A DNA stretch of 64,000 nt from Aldehydirespirator sp965261105. Its GTDB lineage: Bacteria; Actinomycetota; Acidimicrobiia; Acidimicrobiales; Aldehydirespiratoraceae. This document shows, one piece after another, positions 9,232-16,067 of this stretch. The first letter of the stretch is position 1; each line of letters begins with the position of its first letter. The notes below the pieces were generated by a model, which had not been told where the DNA came from, did no database searches, and worked only from the letters and a program-made list of their open reading frames with translations. A program made the translations under genes and the position numbers. The stretch spans positions 682,001-746,000 of the forward strand of contig CBDHCM010000006.1 in the NCBI GenBank assembly GCA_965261105.1, written 5' to 3'.

Positions 9232-10016
9232 AGCTGACACGTCTGCCTGTGCTGCTTGAGGACGCATCAAGGCTCGACTGGACGCTGGCGCGCTACACGG
9301 TGGACGTCGATGTGAAGCGTCAGAGGGCATTCATCAAGCACCGGCTACACGATGCGCCGGAGCTCGATCGCTTGCTGAACGACGGTGCAGCCGAATGGGT
9401 GACGGAACTGCGCTGTCCCCGAACCCTGCTGAGTCGCCAGCAGGGTTCACGCGAGTCGGAGCAGGCGATCGATCTTGATGCGGGAGACGTGATCGGTGAC
9501 GCCTACCTGGTTCCTGGGCTCGTGGCTGTGCGCAACTTCGAACTCCAAGCGTCAGGGCTCGATCCGCTCGTGTGGCCCCAGGATACGAACATCCCGGTTC
9601 CGGCCGGTTGGTGGCTAGTCCGAGGCGACCCGCAGACCACCACGCCCCTCACGGCATCGCTTGTGCGCTTTCGCCGGGACCCCGACGGTTTGCTCGCACC
9701 GGGCCAGATGACGGTCGAGGAAGCCTCTGACGGGGGCAAGCCCTACTTCCGAGTCATTCTGGCCCGGGACCTCTACGACAAGCGCCGCACCGATCGCGAC
9801 ATCCAGGTTGCAGGGTTGATTGGTGCCTGCGGAATGCTGCCCCGAAGCTCGATGGGCACCGACCGGGACAACTCTACCCACCCCGTCGCCTTACAGCTTC
9901 GTGCCAGGTTCGAGGAGGCTGGAGTCCAAGACTGGACATCAGAGCACTTCGATCCCGCGCGTGCGGCAACGGTACTTGAGGCATTCCACGAGTCTGCGGA
10001 GGAGGCGGACGATTGA
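9228..10016 (+). CDS. Unknown protein, cassette 2 gene B
   Basis: A 262-aa protein paralogous to gene B of cassette 1. The shared blocks are NDGAAEWVTELRCPRTLLS, VPGLVAV and PAGWWLVRG. It starts inside the stop codon of the ATPase gene (ATGA), and its own end overlaps the next gene by two bases. No known domain, signal peptide or membrane segment was recognised. Two divergent copies keeping the same neighbours suggest that B works with its cognate ATPase, possibly as an adaptor or substrate-recognition subunit. That role is inference. Confidence 0.8.
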   Translation: MKLTRLPVLLEDASRLDWTLARYTVDVDVKRQRAFIKHRLHDAPELDRLLNDGAAEWVTELRCPRTLLSRQQGSRESEQAIDLDAGDVIGDAYLVPGLVAVRNFELQASGLDPLVWPQDTNIPVPAGWWLVRGDPQTTTPLTASLVRFRRDPDGLLAPGQMTVEEASDGGKPYFRVILARDLYDKRRTDRDIQVAGLIGACGMLPRSSMGTDRDNSTHPVALQLRARFEEAGVQDWTSEHFDPARAATVLEAFHESAEEADD

Positions 10017-10954
10017 GCGCGGCACTGATCGATCTGGTCGACGCTGAACGCCACGATGACTGGCAGCGATCGCTCATCTACGAGAAGAAGGACTATCGCG
10101 ACCAGGACGGCGACGAAGCCGTTGCGCGGCGGGCGAGCGCAGCGGCGGAACAGGCTCGCTTGGCGGATGCTGTCGGCGCTGGCTTCTTGGCCACGGCGCA
10201 GTACCTCTTCGAGGCTCTAGGGGTAGAGGACGAAGTTCGAGCCTTTCGGGAGGTACCACATCTGCCGAATCCGCTGACAGCGGGTGAGATGAGTCAGCTA
10301 CCTGCTCACGCGGAGCAGAAATTGGCAGAACGGCTGCACGAGTCGCTCACGCCCGCTCAAGCCGCACAGCCAGTGCTGTGGACGATGTGCTATGCGGTAT
10401 GGATTGGTCGCGGGGACTTCGGGTCGAATCTGGCAGCCATCTTCTGTGAAGGACCGCGAGCGAATACACGGGAGGCACGAACGAGGAACCTTCTCCGGAG
10501 GACTGGCGGTCTACGCCGGGTACGGGGCAACACGTCGCCGCTCGTCGATTGCCCCATCTCTGCTGCGTGGTGGCGTTACCGGATAGCGCTCGAAGTGAAC
10601 GGCATCGCCCAACAGGCGGGATTGACCCTGACGGTCGACGATGTTCATGAAGCGCTAAGGCCTAGGAACGTCTGGGAGAATCTGGTGGGTATGTCGCTGC
10701 GGAGAGTGACCGCCGTCTGCGAATCGAGAGCACGGGCGGCTGCTGTCGTTGCTCTCGCGCAAGATGGACGCGCGTCGGGCCAGGAGGCGACTCGGGCGCA
10801 AGTTCAAGGCGCGATCCGAGGGCTGGCCCGCATCAGCCACGGTCACAGCCTTTGGCACGTTCCCTGGGAACGGTTACTACAAGCCGCAGAGCGAGGCATC
10901 GAGAACGCCGATACGGATGAAGTCGTAGACGGCGACTCAGATTCCGCCGACTAG
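10013..10954 (+). CDS. Unknown protein, cassette 2 gene C (DUF6339-like?)
   Basis: A 313-aa protein starting at a TTG that overlaps the preceding TGA (TTGA), with GGAGGAGG ending seven bases upstream. It is paralogous to gene C of cassette 1: LLRRTGGLRRVRGNTSPLVDCP..AAWWRYRI corresponds to the LGGIPHVR...DCP...AWWR block there. The C-terminal region is helical and alanine/arginine-rich. Assignment to DUF6339 is a recollection only. It closes the second cassette and runs into a convergent DUF4007-like gene. Confidence 0.8.
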   Translation: MSAALIDLVDAERHDDWQRSLIYEKKDYRDQDGDEAVARRASAAAEQARLADAVGAGFLATAQYLFEALGVEDEVRAFREVPHLPNPLTAGEMSQLPAHAEQKLAERLHESLTPAQAAQPVLWTMCYAVWIGRGDFGSNLAAIFCEGPRANTREARTRNLLRRTGGLRRVRGNTSPLVDCPISAAWWRYRIALEVNGIAQQAGLTLTVDDVHEALRPRNVWENLVGMSLRRVTAVCESRARAAAVVALAQDGRASGQEATRAQVQGAIRGLARISHGHSLWHVPWERLLQAAERGIENADTDEVVDGDSDSAD

Positions 10955-11507
10955 ATCGAACTGCGGAGCGCGTCCTGTCGGCCGGGGCGTAGGTGCGCAG
11001 CAGGGTGCTGATGTCCTTGTTGAGCGAAGTCGGGTGGGGCTTGGCCCATCCGGAGGCTGCGTCTAGGAGGGTGGAAACCGCGGCTTCGAGGTCGGCCTCG
11101 GCGAACTCGACGGCGTTGAATTCGTTGAAGGCCAGCCACCAGACCGGGAGTTGCGACTTCGGGGCGAGCAGCAGCCAGTGCAGCAGCCACAGAGTGCCCG
11201 GGTCCTCCATGTAGGGATCCCGGCGGCCCTCTCCGAACAGAGCGTCGCCTCGACGGGTGAGGACGAAGCTCGTCTCGCGCCTGCCCGAGTGCTGCGGATC
11301 CTCTGTGATCAGCTTGGCGGCGAGCCACCAGAAGCGAATGGCCCGGACCATGTTCTTGCCCACCCCTATCTGCACTGGGGCGTCCGGGCGGCTGAAGATC
11401 CTGGGGTCGTCGGTGACATGGCTATAGGCCTTGCGGAACCAGCTGTATCGGGGATGGAACGTCTCATGCCGCGCGAACGAGCGCTCCGCCGCCTCCGCCA
11501 GCCTCAT
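10833..11507 (-). CDS. DUF4007-like protein, C-terminus apparently replaced
   Basis: The 224-aa product begins MRLAEAAERSFARHETFHPRYSW and continues with IGVGKNMVRAIRFWWLAAKLI. These are the hallmark N-terminal blocks of DUF4007 proteins as I remember them; that family is repeatedly found beside PAPS-reductase/DndC-like genes in defence islands. The family-like sequence stops at STLLRTYAP. The remaining 40 or so residues are arginine-rich and read antisense through the 3' end of gene C, so the true C-terminus seems lost. I chose the internal ATG at 11507; the upstream 52 codons look non-coding. It may be non-functional. Confidence 0.7.
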   Translation of the reverse strand: MRLAEAAERSFARHETFHPRYSWFRKAYSHVTDDPRIFSRPDAPVQIGVGKNMVRAIRFWWLAAKLITEDPQHSGRRETSFVLTRRGDALFGEGRRDPYMEDPGTLWLLHWLLLAPKSQLPVWWLAFNEFNAVEFAEADLEAAVSTLLDAASGWAKPHPTSLNKDISTLLRTYAPADRTRSAVRSSRRNLSRRLRLHPYRRSRCLALRLVVTVPRERAKGCDRG

Positions 11508-11693
11508 TTGCCGGCCCTCGCAATCGCTTCGACCACGGCAGCAACGTAGCCCACTGGTGCGACACGCTGGCTGATCGCCGTCGAGCCGCCAGCTGCCCTT
11601 AGCGCAGAATGGCAGCGGAGACGCGGGCCCGTTGTGGTTCTGCAACAAATCATGTAATATCAAGATATAACATCAGATAATCCTGGTTCAGAC

Positions 11694-11960
11694 GTGGTGA
11701 TGGACGGCTCCGTGCCACTCGGCGGGGTGTACGCCAACGTTGTGAACGTCTGGCACACCGGCCTGGAGTTCACCTTGGAGTTCGCTGTGTCGCTTCGCGC
11801 GCGGCAACGGTCGCCGAATGCGGTGTACGTCGCATGGATGAAGGTTCCACCGCAGGTGGCGTGGGAACTGGCTCAGCAGATATCCGATCACGTTGCTCAG
11901 TTTGAGGAAGAATATGGTAGGTTCACACCACGCCCCCCTGATGAGGAGGAACTATCATGA
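11694..11960 (+). CDS. DUF3467 family protein
   Basis: A small 88-aa protein with the DUF3467 pattern: GVYANVVNVWHTGLEF near the start, then VAWMKVPPQVAWELAQQISDHVAQFEEEYG. The family has no assigned biochemical role that I know of. The start is uncertain among GTG 11694, GTG 11697 and ATG 11700. No clear ribosome-binding site is seen, and the AT-rich stretch just upstream (11643-11685) could be a promoter giving a leaderless or short-leader message. It is coupled to the next gene by an ATGA overlap. Confidence 0.7.
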   Translation: MVMDGSVPLGGVYANVVNVWHTGLEFTLEFAVSLRARQRSPNAVYVAWMKVPPQVAWELAQQISDHVAQFEEEYGRFTPRPPDEEELS

Positions 11961-12142
11961 AGTTCATTCCTGTCTTTGGTCCCCAGCGCCTCGTGTTCAA
12001 GCTGGACTTTTCGGTGCCGCCGCGGCCTCCGACCAAGGAGGAGCGGGAGAGGATGCGCCGGATGGCGGATGCCTACGATGAGGCGGAGAGCGAGCGCGTT
12101 CTCAGGCTCGCGTTCCCGTCGCCTCCTCCCGAGTCCTCCTAG
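11957..12142 (+). CDS. Small hypothetical protein coupled to DUF3467 gene
   Basis: This 61-aa product starts MKFIPVFGPQ and is rich in Arg/Glu in the middle (KEERERMRRMADAYDEAE). Its start overlaps the stop of the DUF3467 gene (ATGA), so both are likely translated together. The TAG stop lies in the CTAG target of an IS1182 insertion, but the duplication restores the same stop, so the protein is probably unchanged. No family was recognised. Given its tight coupling it may be a partner of the DUF3467 protein, which is inference. Confidence 0.6.
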   Translation: MKFIPVFGPQRLVFKLDFSVPPRPPTKEERERMRRMADAYDEAESERVLRLAFPSPPPESS

Positions 12143-12208
12143 GAGACTGTTGAGTAATCCGGTTCGGGGTGCTCGCGTTCGTTGGGCGGGTGTGCGAGAA
12201 TTGTAGGT

Positions 12209-14040
12209 ATGCAGGGTACTGAGAAGCCGGATCGGGAGTTGTTGGACGTGTTGGGCTTGTGCGGGGGTCTGGTGCGGGTGGGGTCGGTTTACCGGTTTTG
12301 GCCGAGAACCGTCTGAGGCTGTTTCCCGACGGGTTGTTCGCTGACTTGTTCGGGGGTCGGGGCCGGCCTTCGGTGCCGGGTTCGGTGATAGCGACGGTGC
12401 TGGTGTTGCAGGCGCTGGAGGGGTGCTCTGACCGTGAGGCTGTTGAGCGGCTGCGGTGTGATCTGCGCTGGAAGGCCGCTGCGGGCCTGTCGGTGGACGA
12501 TGCGGGGTTCCATTACAGCGTGTTGTCGCTGTGGCGGCACAGGCTGCGCGTCAGCGGCCGCCCGCAGCGGGTCTTTGACGCGGTGCGGGATCTGGCGGGG
12601 TCCTGCGGGGCGCTGGCGGGGAGCCGGCGGCGGGCGTTGGACTCCACGGTGCTGTATGACGCGGTGGCGACGCAGGACACCTACACGATGATCGCCGCGC
12701 AGATACGGCGCTGTCGGCGGTTGATCGCTGAGACGGCGGGCCTGGAGCTGATGCTCGACTATGGCCTGGGGGCCAAGCCGTCATGTGACTGGTCTGACCC
12801 CGGGGAGCGGGCCTGGCTCATAGACGAACTGGTCACAGACGCCTGCGCGGTGCTCGCTGAGACGGCGGGCCTCGAACTCACAGACGAACAGGCCGACGCG
12901 GCGGCGCTGCTGGCCGCGGTGGCCGGCCAAGACGTCGAGGCCGACCCCGAGGTGCCGGGGCGCCGGCGCATCGCGCGCCGCACAGCCGCGGGCCGGGTGA
13001 TCTCCACCGTGGACCCCGAGGCCCGCCACGCACACAAGACCCGCTCTGCGCGCCGCGACGGCTACAAGGCCCACATCGTCGCGGAGCCCGACACCGGCAT
13101 CATCACCGCCGCAGAGCTCACCGCAGCCGACGCCTCCGACGCCAGAGTCGGCGCCCGGCTCCTCAACACCGACCCCACCCACCACACCGACACCGGCCAC
13201 GACGACACCGACACCGGCCACGACCACACCGGCAGCGGCCACACCGGCAGCGACACCGGCAGCGACCACACCGGCAGCGGCCACGACCACACCGGCCACG
13301 GCCACACCGGCAGCGACCACACCGGCAGCGGCCACACCGGCAGCGGCCACGACCACACCGACAGCGACGACACCGACACCGACACCACCGACACCGACGA
13401 CACCGACACCGACACCACCGACACCGACACCGACGACACCGACACCGACACCGGCGACACTGGCGACACCGACACCGGCGACGACGGGGGCTGGTTGGTG
13501 CTGGCGGACTCCGCGTACGCGTCGGGCGAGGCGCTCGAGTCGTTCACAGACGCCGGATGGGACACCGCCATCAAGCCCATCGAGCGCCGCCCGCCGATAG
13601 CGGGGGGCTTCACCCGAGAGGACTTCGGCATCGACACCGACGCGCAGACCGTGACCTGCCCCGCCGGGCACACCAGGCCCGTCACGTCGGGCGCGGCCCG
13701 TTTCGGCAGGCTCTGCGACGGCTGCCCGCTCAGAGCGCGCTGCACCACCTCACAGCGGGGCCGCAGCGTCGCCGTGGACGCCCACGAGGCCCACCGCCGC
13801 GCCAACAAGGCCCGCTGGCGGCAGCCGCTGACCCAGGCCGCCTACCGCCGGCACCGGCCCATGGTCGAACGCTCCATCGCCTGGCTCGCACGGGGCAAAG
13901 CCAGACGCGTCCCCTACCGCGGCGTCGCCGCCAACCACCTGTGGCTCACCAACAGAGCCGCCGCCGTCAACCTCGTTCGCCTCGCCAACCTCGGCGTCGC
14001 CCACAACGGCACCGGATTCGCCCTCCCCGCCGCCGGCTGA
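12209..14040 (+). pseudogene. IS1182-family transposase, frameshifted near the N-terminus
   Basis: The gene opens with ATG at 12209 (MQGTEKPDRELLDV), a typical IS1182 start. It loses frame by one base at the T run 12296-12299 and continues in another frame as AENRLRLFPDGLFADLFGGRGRPSVPG. The rest is complete: LDSTVL (first Asp), ADSAYASGEA (second Asp), a Cys-rich GRLCDGCPLRARC segment, and MVERSIAWLARG (Glu). Between the first and second catalytic regions sits an insert of about 105 residues made of D/T/G/H/S repeats. The shift could be a real mutation, a programmed slip or a sequencing error. An intact downstream frame runs from 12259. Confidence 0.85.
13165..13485 (+). repeat. Low-complexity tandem repeat inside the IS1182 transposase gene
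   Basis: About 320 bases are built from short units related to GACACCGACACC and CACACCGGCAGCGGC, encoding runs of DTDTTD and HTGSGHDHTGS. The array keeps the reading frame. It lies between two conserved blocks of the DDE fold, where ordinary IS1182 transposases have a short linker. Slippage expansion is the simplest origin. Confidence 0.85.
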
Positions 14041-14205
14041 CCCCGACCGGCGCCGCGCCCGCGCCCGGCCACACCCGCCCAAGCCGCGGCAAGCCGACAC
14101 CGGCGCAACCGCCCGAACCACCACCCCCGACCCGACAGCTGACAACCCGGTTGCTCAACAGTCTCCTAGCCGCTCACACAGCTCGGCGAACTCGGCCTCA
14201 GCTAA

Positions 14206-14480
14206 TCAGGTCATAGCGCGGACGCGCTCTACGGCGCCAACTGCGCTCTCGGTGTCGTCTTCGGTGGTGAGACGGCCAAGGCTGAAGCGCACCGCCTGCG
14301 GTCACCCTGATCATGTCCAGCTTCAACAGGCCGCTGTCGGCGAGCCATCGAGCCGTGCGGGCGACCGAGGTATGCTCTACTGCCGACACCAGCATCCGCC
14401 GCCGGCCCTCGGCGCCAGCCTCGACAGCGCCCCGCAGAGCCAGGTTGTTGGCCTCGGTCGCGCCGGAGGGCATCGGCCCG
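14206..14480 (-). pseudogene. Relic of a cysteine desulfurase (NifS/IscS/DndA-like)
   Basis: Two pieces of one pyridoxal-phosphate enzyme are visible on the minus strand. Upstream (about 14300-14480) is SGATEANNLALRGA..EGRRRMLVSAVEHTSV, the segment that in NifS-family enzymes carries the TSGATE motif. After a large internal deletion and frame change, 14206-14290 encodes AVRFSLGRLTTEDDTESAV, the family's usual C-terminus, ending in TGA. The substrate-lysine and cysteine regions are missing, so it cannot be active. Cysteine desulfurases supply sulfur in DndA/SspA-type phosphorothioation, which links this relic to the island upstream. Alternatively it is an unrelated iscS/nifS fragment. Confidence 0.8.
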
Positions 14481-14526
14481 CGGGGTCCGGTAGCACCGAG
14501 TGTGCTAGTAATTCTGATAGCATCAA

Positions 14527-14739
14527 ATGATGGCAACGACTCGGACGACCTTTACCTTGGACGAGAAGCTGGCCGAGAGGGCCCGGCGGCTCAACGTCAA
14601 CATCTCGGCAGCCGCCCGTGAAGGCGTCGCCGCCGCGGTGAAGCGGGCCATGGGCGAGGCGGATCGAGCGGCATACGAGCGATTCCCAGAACAGCCCGAC
14701 ACTTTCTGGGATGACGCTCAGGTGTGGGGAGCCGAGTGA
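14527..14739 (+). CDS. CcdA-like antitoxin
   Basis: A 70-aa protein, TTRTTFTLDEKLAERARRLNVNISAAAREGVAAAVKRA, followed by an acidic/aromatic tail (ERFPEQPDTFWDDAQVWGAE). This is the ribbon-helix-helix plus toxin-neutralising tail layout of CcdA-type antitoxins. It overlaps the MazF-like gene by four bases. No ribosome-binding site is visible before the ATG pair at 14527/14530, so translation may be leaderless. It probably autorepresses the pair through its DNA-binding half. Confidence 0.75.
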   Translation: MMATTRTTFTLDEKLAERARRLNVNISAAAREGVAAAVKRAMGEADRAAYERFPEQPDTFWDDAQVWGAE

Positions 14740-15044
14740 ACCGCGGCGAGGTGTGGTGGACGGAGGTCGGACGCAAGAGGCGCCCAGTGCTCGTTCTCAC
14801 TCGTCCCGAGGTCATCGACGTGCGAGAGATGGTCACCGTCGCTGAGATCACCAGCAGCGTGCGCGGGCTCGCTGTCGAGGTTCCGCTACCGGAGTTCGTT
14901 CCGGGTCTTGCCGACGAGTCAGTCGTGAACTGCGACGGGCTGTACACCGTGCGACGCTCGTCGCTGTCGGATCGAGCCGGTGAGGCGGGCGACCGAACGA
15001 TGCGAGCCGTGTGTCGAGCTGTGAGCTACGCCCTCGGCTGCTGA
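14736..15044 (+). CDS. mazF: MazF/PemK-family toxin
   Basis: A 102-aa protein beginning VNRGEVWWTEVGRKRRPVLVLTRPEV, the standard MazF/PemK barrel N-terminus. LPEFVPGLADESVVNCDGLYTVRRSSL follows, corresponding to the conserved region that closes the RNA-binding groove. Homologues are sequence-specific mRNA interferases. I chose GTG 14736 because it overlaps the antitoxin stop (GTGA) and follows GGGGAG; a GTG at 14724 is possible. The symbol marks family only, since the antitoxin is CcdA-like rather than MazE-like. Confidence 0.85.
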   Translation: MNRGEVWWTEVGRKRRPVLVLTRPEVIDVREMVTVAEITSSVRGLAVEVPLPEFVPGLADESVVNCDGLYTVRRSSLSDRAGEAGDRTMRAVCRAVSYALGC

Positions 15045-15096
15045 TACCACAGCGTCGGCGGCGCCGAGTCGCTGCAGCCGTGCAGAATGGTCTCTG

Positions 15097-15945
15097 ATGA
15101 GCGATCGTGACGATGAGCGGGTGCAGCCGGCGCTGCATGCGCTGCTGTCCGGCGATGTCGATGGGCTGCGGGCGGCTCTCGATGCCGATCCGGGGGCGGT
15201 GAACCTGAAAGTCGGCGAGGACACGATGCTCGAGCTGATGACACAGCTTGAAGGGGGGCCGCCATCTACCGAGATGGTCGGGGCGCTTATCGATGCCGGC
15301 GCCCATTTGGATCGGGCCCTGAACCTTGCCGGGTGCTGGAACCTGGCCGATCTCTGCACGCAGCTTCTGGCCGCTGGAGCGGACCCCGCGGCCCGGGCCG
15401 ACGCCGGGATCACGCCGCTGGAGTCCGCCGCCATGCACAGCTCCGCCGAGGCGGCCGACGTGCTGGTCGCACACGGCCTGCACCGTCCCACGCTGTGGCT
15501 GGCTGCGGCCGCGGGGCTGCTGGCGGAGGTTCGGGACTGGGTCGCGCCCGACGGATCGCTGCGAGCCGATCCCGGTCCGTGCCGCCCCAACTGGGCCGAC
15601 GTCGGCCGGCCCGCCAGCACACCGCCGACCGACGATCCGGCCGAGATCGTGGGCGAGGCCTTCGTGTTCGCGGCGCTCAAAAGTCGACGACGCGTCGTCG
15701 ACTATCTGCTCGACGCCGGGGCGGACATCGACGCGCGTCCCTACCAGAACACGACTGCGCTGCACTTTGCCATCCAGTTCCAGCGCCCCGAGATGGTCCG
15801 CCATCTGCTCGATCGGGGCGCTTCGGTCACCATCGAGGACGCCAACCACGGCTCCGATGCCTCCGGCTGGGCCCAGGCGTGCGACGACGGCAGCGAGGCA
15901 GCGACCTCGATCCGAGCGCTGCTCAGCGCGGCCCCGCCGGGCTGA
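15097..15945 (+). CDS. Ankyrin-repeat protein
   Basis: A 282-aa soluble protein with several ankyrin-type repeats: LHALLSGDVDGLRAALDADPG near the N-terminus, LCTQLLAAGADPAARADAGITPLESAA in the middle, and VVDYLLDAGADIDARPYQNTTALHFAIQFQRPEMVRHLLDRGAS near the C-terminus. Such repeats mediate protein binding. No enzymatic domain is present. It stands alone between the toxin-antitoxin pair and a convergent membrane-protein gene, and its partner is unknown. Confidence 0.85.
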   Translation: MSDRDDERVQPALHALLSGDVDGLRAALDADPGAVNLKVGEDTMLELMTQLEGGPPSTEMVGALIDAGAHLDRALNLAGCWNLADLCTQLLAAGADPAARADAGITPLESAAMHSSAEAADVLVAHGLHRPTLWLAAAAGLLAEVRDWVAPDGSLRADPGPCRPNWADVGRPASTPPTDDPAEIVGEAFVFAALKSRRRVVDYLLDAGADIDARPYQNTTALHFAIQFQRPEMVRHLLDRGASVTIEDANHGSDASGWAQACDDGSEAATSIRALLSAAPPG

Positions 15946-15969
15946 GGCTCTAGCCGGCGGGTTCGGCCA

Positions 15970-16067
15970 GGGTTATCGCTCCCCGCCGGGCGCGGGCTGC
16001 TCGGATGCTGAGTGATGGCCGGTGGCTGGCTCGGCTAGGGTTATCGCTCCCCGCCGGGCGCGGGTTG
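15970..16067. repeat. Imperfect 34-bp direct repeat at the 3' end of the DUF2339 gene
   Basis: The block starting GGTTATCGCTCCCCGCC occurs at 15970-16003 and again at 16034-16067 with one mismatch. The second copy contains the stop codon and last codons of the DUF2339 gene; the first lies just downstream of that gene, between the convergent ankyrin gene and the stop. It looks like a small local duplication of the gene end. It is not a clear terminator hairpin. Confidence 0.7.

Larger units (their letters stand above)
12143..14165 (+). mobile_element. IS1182-family insertion sequence with CTAG target duplication
   Basis: A 2023-base element with terminal inverted repeats GAGACTGTTGAG (left, from 12143) and CTCAACAGTCTC (right, ending 14165), which extend with mismatches for about 23 bases. 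A CTAG tetranucleotide is duplicated at 12139-12142 and 14166-14169. The element separates the DUF3467 pair from a cysteine desulfurase relic. The transposase gene is frameshifted near its start. Confidence 0.85.

Noticed and set aside
12781..13808. Minus-strand frames opposite the IS1182 repeat, encoding GVGVVGVGVG or SVSSVSVSV runs
   Set aside because: They are reverse readings of the tandem repeat. The sense strand carries the transposase catalytic motifs.
2028..14480. A complete Dnd or BREX locus
   Set aside because: No DndB, DndD, DndE, DndFGH, PglZ, BrxC, PglX or BrxL sequence was seen. Only the PAPS-reductase-like, DUF4007 and desulfurase signals support relatedness.
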